A DNA stretch of 64,000 nucleotides from Litoditis marina (lineage: Eukaryota; Nematoda; Chromadorea; Rhabditida; Rhabditidae): contig CAXIWQ010000008.1 of the NCBI GenBank assembly GCA_964036275.1, forward strand, positions 46,015 through 110,014, in the 5' to 3' direction. Under the pieces are notes generated by a model. The model had not been told where the DNA came from. It saw only the letters and a list, made by a program, of their open reading frames with translations, and searched no databases. Below are positions 1 through 12,407 of the stretch, one piece after another; within the stretch, counting starts at the first letter, position 1, and each line of letters starts with the position of its first letter. A program made the translations under genes and the position numbers.

Positions 1-559
1 CATTTTTCTGTCCTACTAGGCCAGAATGAGTGAACAAAATCGGTTTCCTCGTAGGATACGGAACGTTGTTCTCTCCAAACCATTTTGCTGCCCTACTAGG
101 GCAGAATAGTTTGTTCTGCTCAGATCAGCTAAGTGTTTTTCCAGAACAGGAAAGTCTAATCGACATCCGATCCACACTCGAGCAAAACCACGTTTCTGCC
201 CTACTGGGCCAGAATGAGTGAACAAAATCTTTGTTTTTATAGGAAACGGAACGATGTTCTGTTCACACCACTTTTCTGCCCTACTATGGCAGAATGAGTG
301 AACAAAATCTGTTTCCTCGTAGGATACGGAACGTTGTTCTCTTCGAACCATTTTGCTGCCCTACTAGGGCAGAATCGTTTGTTCTGCTCAGATCAGCTAA
401 CTGTTTTTCCAGAACAGGAAAGTCTAATCGACATCCGATCCACACTCGAGCAAAACCACTTTTCTGCCCTACTGGGCCAGAATGAGTGAACAAAATCTTT
501 GTTTTTATAGGAAACGGAACGAGGTTCTGTTCACACCACTTTTCTGCCCTACTATGGCA

Positions 560-639
560 GAATGAGTGAACAAAATCTGTTTCCTCGTAGGATACGGAAC
601 GTTGTTCTCTTCGAACCATTTTGCTGCCCTACTAGGGCA
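560..639 (+). repeat. Representative A module (80 bp)
   Basis: Reference example of module A, from GAATGAGTGA to the right arm of the next palindrome. It contains GAACGTTGTTC, a 4-bp inverted repeat with 3-bp spacer, and CCTCGTAGGATACGG. Three main subtypes occur. One reads AAAATCTG with CTCCGAACC or CTTCGAACC. One reads AAAATCGG with CTCCAAACC. One has CTTTGTTTTCATAGG with GAACGAGGTTCTGTTC. The subtypes hold consistent positions inside the higher-order units. Confidence 0.92.
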
Positions 640-747
640 GAATCGTTTGTTCTGCTCAGATCAGCTAATTGTTTTTCCAGAACAGGAAAGTCTCATTGAC
701 ATCCGATCCGCACTCGAGCAAAACCACTTTTCTGCCCTACTAGGGCA
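640..747 (+). repeat. Representative B module (108 bp)
   Basis: Reference example of module B. It begins GAATCGTTTGTTCTGCTC (or GAATAGTTTG) and carries CAGATCAG, CTGTTTTTCCAGAACAGG, a variable segment (TCTCATTGACATC, TATCATCGACATC or TCTAATCGACATC) and CTCGAGCAAAACC, then the palindrome. 108 bp is 36 codons, so B-B runs stay open in one frame; this explains the ~99- and 130-residue open frames without implying coding. Confidence 0.92.
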
Positions 748-750
748 GAA
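730..750. repeat. Representative module-boundary palindrome
   Basis: Perfect inverted repeat with 10-bp arms around one central C; the core is CTGCCCTACTAGGGCAG. At A-to-B boundaries the arms shorten to 8 bp because a G precedes CTGCCC. Recurrent variants include CTGTCCTACTAGGCCAG, CTGCCCTACTGGGCCAG, CTGCCCTACTATGGCAG and CTGCCCTACTAAGGCAG, each tied to particular higher-order positions. One occurs every 80, 93 or 108 bp, so on the order of 500 in the window (estimated from spacing, not counted). Confidence 0.95.
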
Positions 751-935
751 TGAGTGAACAAAATCTGTTTCCTCGTAGGATACGGAACGTTGTTCTCTCC
801 GAACCATTTTGCTGCCCTACTAGGGCAGAATCGTTTGTTCTGCTCAGATCAGCTAACTGTTTTTCCAGAACAGGACAGTCTCATTGACATCCGATCCACA
901 CTCGAGCAAAACCACTTTTCTGCCCTACTAGGGCA

Positions 936-1015
936 GAATGAGTGAACAAACTCTTTGTTTTCATAGGAAACGGAACGAGGTTCTGTTCACACCACTTTTC
1001 TGCCCTACTATGGCA
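936..1015 (+). repeat. Representative A-variant module (CTTTGTTTT type)
   Basis: 80-bp variant of A with the same ends but a diverged middle: ACTCTTTGTTTTCATAGG and then GAACGAGGTTCTGTTCACACC. It is usually extra, giving A-variant + A + B = 268 bp. Copies from about 4.8 kb onward often read CACCAGTTTCTG in place of CACCACTTTTCTG, which shortens the module to 79 bp and gives 187-bp units. Confidence 0.88.
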
Positions 1016-2590
1016 GAATGAGTGAACAAAATCTGTTTCCTCGTAGGATACGGAACGTTGTTCTCTTCGAACCATTTTGCTGCCCTACTAGGGCAGAATC
1101 GTTTGTTCTGCTCAGATCAGATAACTGTTTTTCCAGAACAGGAAAGTCTAATCGATAACCAATCCACACTTAAGCAAAACCACTTTTCTGCCCTACTAGG
1201 GCAGAGTAGTTTGTTCTGCTCAGATCAGCTAACTGTTTTTCCAGAACAGGAAAGTATCATCGACATCCAATCCACACTCGAGCAAAACCACTTTTCTGTC
1301 CTACTAGGCCAGAATGAGTGAACAAAATCGGTTTCCTCGTAGGATACGGAACGTTGTTCTCTCCAAACCATTTTGCTGCCCTACTAGGGCAGAATAGTTT
1401 GTTCTGCTCAGATCAGCTAAGTGTTTTTCCAGAACAGGAAAGTCTAATCGACATCCGATCCACACTCGAGCAAAACCACTTTTCTGCCCTACTGGGCCAG
1501 AATGAGTGAACAAAATCTTTGTTTTTATAGGAAACGGAACGAGGTTCTGTTCACACCACTTTTCTGCCCTACTATGGCAGAATGAGTGAACAAAATCTGT
1601 TTCCTCGTAGGATACGGAACGTTGTTCTCTCCGAACCATTTTGCTGCCCTACTAGGGCAGAATCGTTTGTTCTGCTCAGATCAGCTAACTGTTTTTCCAG
1701 AACAGGACAGTCTCATTGACATCCGATCCACACTCGAGCAAAACCACTTTTCTGCCCTAATAGGGCAGAATGAGTGAACAAACTCTTTGTTTTCATAGGA
1801 AACGGAACGAGGTTCTGTTCACACCACTTTTCTGCCCTACTATGGCAGAATGAGTGAACAAAATCTGTTTCCTCGTAGGATACGGAACGTTGTTCTCTTC
1901 GAACCATTTTGCTGCCCTACTAGGGCAGAATCGTTTGCTCTGCTCAGATCAGCTAACTGTTTTTCCAGAACAGGAAAGTCTTATTGACATCCGATCCACA
2001 CTCGAGCAAAACCACTTTTCTGCCCTACTAGGGCAGAATGAGTGAACAAAATCTGTTTCCTCGTAGGATAAGGAACGTTGTTCTCTCCGAACCATTTTGC
2101 TGCCCTACTAGGGCAGAATAGTGTGCTTACTGTTTTTCCAGAACAGGAAAGTCTCATCGACATCCGATCCACACTCGAGCAAAACCACTTTTCTGCCCTA
2201 CTAGGGCAGAATAGTTTGTTCTGCTCAGATCAGCTAACTGTTTTTCCAGAACAGGAAAGTATCATCGACATCCGATCCACACTCGAGCAAAACCATTTTT
2301 CTGTCCTACTAGGCCAGAATGAGTGAACAAAATCGGTTTCCTCGTAGGATACGGAACGTTGTTCTCTCCAAACCATTTTGCTACCCTACTAGGGCAGAAT
2401 AGTTTGTTCTGCTCAGATCAGCTAAGTGTTTTTCCAGAACAGGAAAGTCTAATCGACATCCGATCCACACTCGAGCAAAACCACGTTTCTGCCCTACTGG
2501 GCCAGAATGAGTGAACAAAATCTTTGTTTTTATAGGAAACGGAACGAGGTTCTGTTCACACCACTTTTCTGCCCTACTATGGCAGAATGA

Positions 2591-4615
2591 GTGAACAAAA
2601 TCTGTTTCCTCGTAGGATACGGAACGTTGTTCTCTTCGAACCATTTTGCTGCCCTACTAGGGCAGAATCGTTTGTTCTGCTCAGATCAGCTAACTGTTTT
2701 TCCAGAACAGGAAAGTCTCATTGACATCCGATCCGCACTCGAGCAAAACCACTTTTCTGCCCTACTAGGGCAGAATGAGTGAACAAAATCTGTTTCCTCG
2801 TAGGATACGGAACGTTGTTCTCTCCGAACCATTTTGCTGCCCTACTAGGGCAGAATCGTTTGTTCTGCTCAGATCAGCTAACTGTTTTTCCAGAACAGGA
2901 CAGTCTCATTGACATCCGATCCACACTCGAGCAAAACCACTTTTCTGCCCTACTAGGGCAGAATGAGTGAACAAACTCTTTGTTTTCATAGGAAACGGAA
3001 CGAGGTTCTGTTCACACCACTTTTCTGCCCTACTATGGCAGAATGAGTGAACAAAATCTGTTTCCTCGTAGGATACGGAACGTTGTTCTCTTCGAACCAT
3101 TTTGCTGCCCTACTAGGGCAGAATCGTTTGTTCTGCTCAGATCAGATAACTGTTTTTCCAGAACAGGAAAGTCTAATCGATAACCAATCCACACTTAAGC
3201 AAAACCACTTTTCTGCCCTACTAGGGCAGAGTAGTTTGTTCTGCTCAGATCAGCTAACTGTTTTTCCAGAACAGGAAAGTATCATCGACATCCAATCCAC
3301 ACTCGAGCAAAACCACTTTTCTGTCCTACTAGGCCAGAATGAGTGAACAAAATCGGTTTCCTCGTAGGATACGGAACGTTGTTCTCTCCAAACCATTTTG
3401 CTGCCCTACTAGGGCAGAATAGTTTGTTCTGCTCAGATCAGCTAAGTGTTTTTCCAGAACAGGAAAGTCTAATCGACATCCGATCCACACTCGAGCAAAA
3501 CCACTTTTCTGCCCTACTGGGCCAGAATGAGTGAACAAAATCTTTGTTTTTATAGGAAACGGAACGAGGTTCTGTTCACACCACTTTTCTGCCCTACTAT
3601 GGCAGAATGAGTGAACAAAATCTGTTTCCTCGTAGGATACGGAACGTTGTTCTCTCCGAACCATTTTGCTGCCCTACTAGGGCAGAATCGTTTGTTCTGC
3701 TCAGATCAGCTAACTGTTTTTCCAGAACAGGACAGTCTCATTGACATCCGATCCACACTCGAGCAAAACCACTTTTCTGCCCTAATAGGGCAGAATGAGT
3801 GAACAAACTCTTTGTTTTCATAGGAAACGGAACGAGGTTCTGTTCACACCACTTTTCTGCCCTACTATGGCAGAATGAGTGAACAAAATCTGTTTCCTCG
3901 TAGGATACGGAACGTTGTTCTCTTCGAACCATTTTGCTGCCCTACTAGGGCAGAATCGTTTGCTCTGCTCAGATCAGCTAACTGTTTTTCCAGAACAGGA
4001 AAGTCTTATTGACATCCGATCCACACTCGAGCAAAACCACTTTTCTGCCCTACTAGGGCAGAATGAGTGAACAAAATCTGTTTCCTCGTAGGATAAGGAA
4101 CGTTGTTCTCTCCGAACCATTTTGCTGCCCTACTAGGGCAGAATAGTGTGCTTACTGTTTTTCCAGAACAGGAAAGTCTCATCGACATCCGATCCACACT
4201 CGAGCAAAACCACTTTTCTGCCCTACTAGGGCAGAATAGTTTGTTCTTCTCAGATCAGCTAACTGTTTTTCCAGAACAGGAAAGTATCATCGACATCCGA
4301 TCCACACTCGAGCAAAACCATTTTTCTGTCCTACTAGGCCAGAATGAGTGAACAAAATCGGTTTCCTCGTAGGATACGGAACGTTGTTCTCTCCAAACCA
4401 TTTTGCTGCCCTACTAGGGCAGAATAGTTTGTTCTGCTCAGATCAGCTAAGTGTTTTTCCAGAACAGGAAAGTCTAATCGACATCCGATCCACACTCGAG
4501 CAAAACCACGTTTCTGCCCTACTGGGCCAGAATGAGTGAACAAAATCTTTGTTTTTATAGGAAACGGAACGAGGTTCTGTTCACACCACTTTTCTGTCCT
4601 ACTAGGCCAGAATGA
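2591..4615 (+). repeat. 2025-bp higher-order repeat, copy 2
   Basis: Second copy of the block at 566-2590, in direct tandem. It keeps the rare variants at +2025. Identity weakens near 4590, where this copy has GTCCTACTAGGCC in place of CCCTACTATGGC. A partial third relative starts near 5353, offset about 3030 bp from copy 2. Confidence 0.86.
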
Positions 4616-6373
4616 GTGAACAAAATCTGTTTCCTCGTAGGATACGGAACGTTGTTCTCTCCGAACCATTTTGCTGCCCTACTAGGGCAGAATCGTTTGT
4701 TCTGCTCAGATCAGCTAACTGTTTTTCCAGAACATGAAAGTCTCATTGACATCCGATCCACACTCGAGCAAAACCACTTTTCTGCCTTACTAGGGCAGAA
4801 TGAGTGAACAAACTCTTTGTTTTCATAGGAAACGGAACGAGGTTCTGTTCACACCAGTTTCTGCCCTACTAGGGCAAAATCGTTTGTTCTGCTCAGATCA
4901 GCTAACTGTTTTTCCAGAACAGGACAGTCTCATTGACATCCGATCCACACTCGAGCAAAACCACTTTTCTGCCCTACTAGGGCAGAATGAGTGAACAAAA
5001 TCTGTTTCCTCGTAGGATACGGAACGTTGTTCTCTCCGAACCATTTTGCTGCCCTACTAGGGCAGAATAGTGTGCTTACTGTTTTTTCCAGAACAGGAAA
5101 GTCTCATCGACATCCGATCCACACTCGAGCAAAACCACTTTTCTGCCCTACTAGGCCAGAATGAGTGAACAAAATCGGTTTCCTCGTAGGATACGGAACG
5201 TTGTTCTCTCCAAACCATTTTGCTGCCCTACTAGGGCAGAATAGTTTGTTCTGCTCAGATCAGCTAACTGTTTTTCCAGAACAGGAAAGTATCATCGACA
5301 TCCGATCCACACTCGAGCAAAACCATTTTTCTGTCCTACTAGGCCAGAATGAGTGAACAAAATCGGTTTCCTCGTAGGATACGGAACGTTGTTCTCTCCA
5401 AACCATTTTGCTGCCCTACTAGGGCAGAATAGTTTGTTCTGCTCAGATCAGCTAAGTGTTTTTCCAGAACAGGAAAGTCTAATCGACATCCGATCCACAC
5501 TCGAGCAAAACCACTTTTCTGCCCTACTGGGCCAGAATGAGTGAACAAAATCTTTGTTTTTATAGGAAACGGAACGAGGTTCTGTTCACACCACTTTTCT
5601 GCCCTACTATGGCAGAATGAGTGAACAAAATCTGTTTCCTCGTAGGATACGGAACGTTGTTCTCTTCGAACCATTTTGCTGCCCTACTAGGGCAGAATCG
5701 TTTGTTCTGCTCAGATCAGCTAACTGTTTTTCCAGAACAGGAAAGTCTCATTGACATCCGATCCGCACTCGAGCAAAACCACTTTTCTGCCCTACTAGGG
5801 CAGAATGAGTGAACAAAATCTGTTTCCTCGTAGGATACGGAACGTTGTTCTCTCCGAACCATTTTGCTGCCCTACTAGGGCAGAATCGTTTGTTCTGCTC
5901 AGATCAGCTAACTGTTTTTCCAGAACAGGACAGTCTCATTGACATCCGATCCACACTCGAGCAAAACCACTTTTCTGCCCTACTAGGGCAGAATGAGTGA
6001 ACAAACTCTTTGTTTTCATAGGAAACGGAACGAGGTTCTGTTCACACCACTTTTCTGCCCTACTATGGCAGAATGAGTGAACAAAATCTGTTTCCTCGTA
6101 GGATACGGAACGTTGTTCTCTTCGAACCATTTTGCTGCCCTACTAGGGCAGAATCGTTTGTTCTGCTCAGATCAGATAACTGTTTTTTCCAGAACAGGAA
6201 ATTCTAATCGATAACCAATCCACACTTAAGCAAAACCACTTTTCTGCCCTACTAGGGCAGAGTAGTTTGTTCTGCTCAGATCAGCTAACTGTTTTTCCAG
6301 AACAGGAAAGTATCATCGACATCCAATCCACACTCGAGCAAAACCACTTTTCTGTCCTACTAGGCCAGAATGA

Positions 6374-7515
6374 GTGAACAAAATCGGTTTCCTCGTAGGA
6401 TACGGAACGTTGTTCTCTCCAAACCATTTTGCTGCCCTACTAGGGCAGAATAGTTTGTTCTGCTCAGATCAGCAAAGTGTTTTTCCAGAACAGGAAAGTC
6501 TAATCGACATCCGATCCACACTCGAGCAAAACCACTTTTCTGCCCTACTGGGCCAGAATGAGTGAACAAAATCTTTGTTTTTATAGGAAACGGAACGAGG
6601 TTCTGTTCACACCACTTTTCTGCCCTACTATGGCAGAATGAGTGAACAAAATCTGTTTCCTCGTAGGATACGGAACGTTGTTCTCTTCGAACCATTTTGC
6701 TGCCCTACTAGGGCAGAATCGTTTGTTCTGCTCAGATCAGCTAACTGTTTTTCCAGAACAGGAAAGTCTCATTGACATCCGATCCGCACTCGAGCAAAAC
6801 CACTTTTCTGCCCTACTAGGGCAGAATGAGTGAACAAAATCTGTTTCCTCGTAGGATACGGAACGTTGTTCTCTCCGAACCATTTTGCTGCCCTACTAGA
6901 GCAGAATCGTTTGTTCTGCTCAGATCAGCTAACTGTTTTTCCAGAACAGGACAGTCTCATTGACATCCGATCCACACTCGAGCAAAACCACTTTTCTGCC
7001 CTAATAGGGCAGAATGAGTGAACAAACTCTTTGTTTTCATAGGAAACGGAACGAGGTTCTGTTCACACCACTTTTCTGCCCTACTATGGCAGAATGAGTG
7101 AACAAAATCTGTTTCCTCGTAGGATACGGAACGTTGTTCTCTTCGAACCATTTTGCTGCCCTACTAGGGCAGAATCGTTTGCTCTGCTCAGATCAGCTAA
7201 CTGTTTTTCCAGAACAGGAAAGTCTTATTGACATCCGATCCACACTCGAGCAAAACCACTTTTCTGCCCTACTAGGGCAGAATGAGTGAACAAAATCTGT
7301 TTCCTCGTAGGATAAGGAACGTTGTTCTCTCCGAACCATTTTGCTGCCCTACTAGGGCAGAATAGTTTGTTCTGCTCAGATCAGCTAACTGTTTTTCCAG
7401 AACAAGAAAGTCTAATCGATAACCAATCCACACTTAAGCAAAACCACTTTTCTGCCCTACTAGGGCAGAGTAGTTTGTTCTGCTCAGATCAGCTAACTGT
7501 TTTTCCAGAACAGGA
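6374..7515 (+). repeat. Segment duplicated at +1960 bp, copy 1
   Basis: The module succession here recurs at 8334-9475 with a constant 1960-bp offset and shared rare variants: CCCTAATAGGGC, TTTGCTCTGCTC and GATAACCAATCC. Copy 1 has CCTACTAGAGC near 6893, which copy 2 lacks. Confidence 0.8.
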
Positions 7516-8333
7516 AAGTATCATCGACATCCAATCCACACTCGAGCAAAACCACTTTTCTGTCCTACTAGGCCAGAATGAGTGAACAAAATCTGTTTCC
7601 TCGTAGGATAAGGAACGTTGTTCTCTCCGAACCATTTTGCCGCCCTACTAGGGCAGAATCGTTTGCTCTGCTCAGATCAGCTAACTGTTTTTCCAGAACA
7701 GGAAAGTCTTATTGACATCCGATCCACACTCGAGCAAAACCACTTTTCTGTCCTACTAGGCCAGAATGAGTGAACAAAATCTGTTTCCTCGTAGGATACG
7801 GAACGTTGTTCTCTCCAAACCATTTTGCTGCCCTACTAGGGCAGAATAGTTTGTTCTGCTCAGATCAGCTAAGTGTTTTTCCAGAACAGGAAAGTCTAAT
7901 CGACATCCGATCCACACTCGAGCAAAACCACTTTTCTGCCCTACTGGGCCAGAATGAGTGAACAAAATCTTTGTTTTTATAGGAAACGGAACGAGGTTCT
8001 GTTCACACCACTTTTCTGCCCTACTATGGCAGAATGAGTGAACAAAATCTGTTTCCTCGTAGGATACGGAACGTTGTTCTCTTCGAACCATTTTGCTGCC
8101 CTACTAGGGCAGAATCGTTTGTTCTGCTCAGATCAGATAACTGTTTTTCCAGAACAGGAAAGTCTAATCGATAACCAATCCACACTTAAGCAAAACCACT
8201 TTTCTGCCCTACTAGGGCAGAGTAGTTTGTTCTGCTCAGATCAGCTAACTGTTTTTCCAGAACAGGAAAGTATCATCGACATCCAATCCACACTCGAGCA
8301 AAACCACTTTTCTGTCCTACTAGGCCAGAATGA

Positions 8334-9475
8334 GTGAACAAAATCGGTTTCCTCGTAGGATACGGAACGTTGTTCTCTCCAAACCATTTTGCTGCCCTAC
8401 TAGGGCAGAATAGTTTGTTCTGCTCAGATCAGCTAAGTGTTTTTCCAGAACAGGAAAGTCTAATCGACATCCGATCCACACTCGAGCAAAACCACTTTTC
8501 TGCCCTACTGGGCCAGAATGAGTGAACAAAATCTTTGTTTTTATAGGAAACGGAACGAGGTTCTGTTCACACCACTTTTCTGCCCTACTATGGCAGAATG
8601 AGTGAACAAAATCTGTTTCCTCGTAGGATACGGAACGTTGTTCTCTTCGAACCATTTTGCTGCCCTACTAGGGCAGAATCGTTTGTTCTGCTCAGATCAG
8701 CTAACTGTTTTTCCAGAACAGGAAAGTCTCATTGACATCCGATCCGCACTCGAGCAAAACCACTTTTCTGCCCTACTAGGGCAGAATGAGTGAACAAAAT
8801 CTGTTTCCTCGTAGGATACGGAACGTTGTTCTCTCCGAACCATTTTGCTGCCCTACTAGGGCAGAATCGTTTGTTCTGCTCAGATCAGCTAACTGTTTTT
8901 CCAGAACAGGACAGTCTCATTGACATCCGATCCACACTCGAGCAAAACCACTTTTCTGCCCTAATAGGGCAGAATGAGTGAACAAACTCTTTGTTTTCAT
9001 AGGAAACGGAACGAGGTTCTGTTCACACCACTTTTCTGCCCTACTATGGCAGAATGAGTGAACAAAATCTGTTTCCTCGTAGGATACGGAACGTTGTTCT
9101 CTTCGAACCATTTTGCTGCCCTACTAGGGCAGAATCGTTTGCTCTGCTCAGATCAGCTAACTGTTTTTCCAGAACAGGAAAGTCTTATTGACATCCGATC
9201 CACACTCGAGCAAAACCACTTTTCTGCCCTACTAGGGCAGAATGAGTGAACAAAATCTGTTTCCTCGTAGGATAAGGAACGTTGTTCTCTCCGAACCATT
9301 TTGCTGCCCTACTAGGGCAGAATAGTTTGTTCTGCTCAGATCAGCTAACTGTTTTTCCAGAACAAGAAAGTCTAATCGATAACCAATCCACACTTAAGCA
9401 AAACCACTTTTCTGCCCTACTAGGGCAGAGTAGTTTGTTCTGCTCAGATCAGCTAACTGTTTTTCCAGAACAGGA
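8334..9475 (+). repeat. Segment duplicated at +1960 bp, copy 2
   Basis: Partner of 6374-7515. The match ends near 9475, where this copy reads TCTTATTGACATCC and the first copy reads TATCATCGACATCC. Confidence 0.8.
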
Positions 9476-9541
9476 AAGTCTTATTGACATCCGATCCACA
9501 CTCGAGCAAAACCACTTTTCTGTCCTACTAGGCCAGAATGA

Positions 9542-10975
9542 GTGAACAAAATCTGTTTTCTCGTAGGATACGGAACGCTGTTCTCTCCGAACCATTTTGC
9601 TGCCCTACTAGGGCAGAATAGTTTGTTCTGCTCAAATCAGCTAACTGTTTTTCCAGAACAAGAAAGTCTAATCGACATCCAATCCACACTTAAGCAAAAC
9701 CACTTTTCTGCCCTACTAGGGCAGATTAGTTTGTTCTGCTCAGATCAGCTAACTGTTTTTCCAGAACAGGAAAGTATCATCGACATCCGATCCACACTCG
9801 AGCAAAACCACTTTTCTGTCCTACTAGGCCAGAATGAGTGAACAAACTCTTTGTTTTCATAGGAAACGAAACGAGGTTCTGTTCACACCAGTTTCTGCCC
9901 TACTAGGGCAGAATCGTTTGTTCTGCTCAGATCAGCTAACTGTTTTTCCAGAACAGGAAAGTCTCATTGACATCCGATCCACACTCGAGCAAAACCACTT
10001 TTCTGCCCTACTAGGGCAGAATGAGTGAACAAACTCTTTGTTTTCATAGGAAACGAAACGAGGTTCTGTTCACACCAGTTTCTGCCCTACTAGGGCAGAA
10101 TCGTTTGTTCTGCTCAGATCAGCTAACTGTTTTTCCAGAACAGGAAAGTCTCATTGACATCCGATCCACACTCGAGCAAAACCACTTTTCTGCCCTACTA
10201 GGGCAGAATGAGTGAACAAAATCTGTTTTCTCGTAGGATACGGAACGCTGTTCTCTCCGAACCATTTTGCTGCCCTACTAGGGCAGAATAGTTTGCTAAC
10301 TGTTTTTCCAGAACAGGAAAGTCTCATCGACATCCGATCCACACTCGAGCAAAACCACTTTTCTGCCCTACTAGGGCAGAATCGTTTGTTCTGCTCAGAT
10401 CAGCTAACTGTTTTTCCAGAACAGGAAAGTCTCATTGACATCCGATCCACACTCGAGCAAAACCACTTTTCTGCCCTACTAGGGCAGAATGAGTGAACAA
10501 AATCTGTTTTCTCGTAGGATACGGAACGCTGTTCTCTCCGAACCATTTTGCTGCCCTACTAGGGCAGAATAGTTTGTTCTGCTCAAATCAGCTAACTGTT
10601 TTTCCAGAACAAGAAAGTCTAATCGACATCCAATCCACACTTAAGCAAAACCACTTTTCTGCCCTACTAGGGCAGATTAGTTTGTTCTGCTCAGATCAGC
10701 TAACTGTTTTTCCAGAACAGGAAAGTATCATCGACATCCGATCCACACTCGAGCAAAACCACTTTTCTGTCCTACTAGGCCAGAATGAGTGAACAAACTC
10801 TTTGTTTTCATAGGAAACGAAACGAGGTTCTGTTCTCACCAGTTTCTGCCCTACTAGGGCAGAATCGTTTGTTCTGCTCAGATCAGCTAACTGTTTTTCC
10901 AGAACAGGAAAGTCTTATTGACATCCGATCCACACTCGAGCAAAACCACTTTTCTGTCCTACTAGGCCAGAATGA
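9542..10975 (+). repeat. 1434-bp higher-order repeat, copy 1
   Basis: Tandem with the next block. Shared markers are CTGTTTTCTCGTAGG with GGAACGCTG in A, CTCAAATCAG and GGGCAGATTAG in the B-B pair, and GGAAACGAAACG in the A variant. These are rare or absent elsewhere in the array, so this is a local subfamily. Confidence 0.84.
10286..10378 (+). repeat. Representative short B module (93 bp)
   Basis: B module lacking 15 bp (the TTCTGCTCAGATCAG segment), so GAATAGTTTG runs straight into CTAACTGTTTTTCC. It recurs throughout the array, almost always directly after an A module, producing 173-bp (A+short B) and 281-bp (A+short B+B) spacings. A related form reading AGTGTGCTTACTG is found near 2120, 4145 and 5070, and AGTTTGCTTACTG near 13525 and 18340. 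The shared deletion marks a single ancestral event spread by amplification. Confidence 0.9.
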
Positions 10976-12407
10976 GTGAACAAAATCTGTTTTCTCGTAG
11001 GATACGGAACGCTGTTCTCTCCGAACCATTTTGCTGCCCTACTAGGGCAGAATAGTTTGTTCTGCTCAAATCAGCTAACTGTTTTTCCAGAACAAGAAAG
11101 TCTAATCGACATCCAATCCACACTTAAGCAAAACCACTTTTCTGCCCTACTAGGGCAGATTAGTTTGTTCTGCTCAGATCAGCTAACTGTTTTTCCAGAA
11201 CAGGAAAGTATCATCGACATCCGATCCACACTCGAGCAAAACCACTTTTCTGTCCTACTAGGCCAGAATGAGTGAACAAACTCTTTGTTTTCATAGGAAA
11301 CGAAACGAGGTTCTGTTCACACCAGTTTCTGCCCTACTAGGGCAGAATCGTTTGTTCTGCTCAGATCAGCTAACTGTTTTTTCCAGAACAGGAAAGTCTC
11401 ATTGACATCCGATCCACACTCGAGCAAAACCACTTTTCTGCCCTACTAGGGCAGAATGAGTGAACAAACTCTTTGTTTTCATAGGAAACGAAACGAGGTT
11501 CTGTTCACACCAGTTTCTGCCCTACTAGGGCAGAATCGTTTGTTCTGCTCAGATCAGCTAACTGTTTTTCCAGAACAGGAAAGTCTCATTGACATCCGAT
11601 CCACACTCGAGCAAAACCACTTTTCTGCCCTACTAGGGCAGAATGAGTGAACAAAATCTGTTTTCTCGTAGGATACGGAACGCTGTTCTCTCCGAACCAT
11701 TTTGCTGCCCTACTAGGGCAGAATAGTTTGCTAACTGTTTTTCCAGAACAGGAAAGTCTCATCGACATCCGATCCACACTCGAGCAAAACCACTTTTCTG
11801 CCCTACTAGGGCAGAATCGTTTGTTCTGCTCAGATCAGCTAACTGTTTTTCCAGAACAGGAAAGTCTCATTGACATCCGATCCACACTCGAGCAAAACCA
11901 CTTTTCTGCCCTACTAGGGCAGAATGAGTGAACAAAATCTGTTTTCTCGTAGGATACGGAACGCTGTTCTCTCCGAACCATTTTGCTGCCCTACTAGGGC
12001 AGAATAGTTTGTTCTGCTCAAATCAGCTAACTGTTTTTCCAGAACAAGAAAGTCTAATCGACATCCAATCCACACTTAAGCAAAACCACTTTTCTGCCCT
12101 ACTAGGGCAGATTAGTTTGTTCTGCTCAGATCAGCTAACTGTTTTTCCAGAACAGGAAAGTATCATCGACATCCGATCCACACTCGAGCAAAACCACTTT
12201 TCTGTCCTACTAGGCCAGAATGAGTGAACAAACTCTTTGTTTTCATAGGAAACGGAACGAGGTTCTGTTCACACCAGTTTCTGCCCTACTAGGGCAGAAT
12301 CGTTTGTTCTGCTCAGATCAGCTAATTGTTTTTTCCAGAACAGGAAAGTCTCATTGACATCCGATCCACACTCGAGCAAAACCACTTTTCTGCCCTACTA
12401 GGGCAGA
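10976..12407 (+). repeat. 1434-bp higher-order repeat, copy 2
   Basis: Second copy of the 9542-10975 block. One extra T near 11372 (CTGTTTTTTCC) makes the later offset 1435 bp. After about 12220 this copy begins to differ, with GGAAACGGAACG and CTAATTG. Confidence 0.82.

Larger units (their letters stand above)
566..2590 (+). repeat. 2025-bp higher-order repeat, copy 1
   Basis: First of two adjacent copies of a 2025-bp block; matching modules lie exactly 2025 bp apart. Shared private variants include CCCTAATAGGGC (near 1757), CGTAGGATAAGG (near 2065), AGTGTGCTTACTG (near 2120) and GGGCAGAGTAG (near 1200). The copies differ at a few bases, for example CTAATTG here against CTAACTG in copy 2. 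Confidence 0.88.

Noticed and set aside
560..639. GAACGTTGTTC as a LexA-type or hormone-receptor operator
   Set aside because: A short inverted repeat fixed in a satellite monomer, without a nearby gene or promoter; no support beyond chance similarity.
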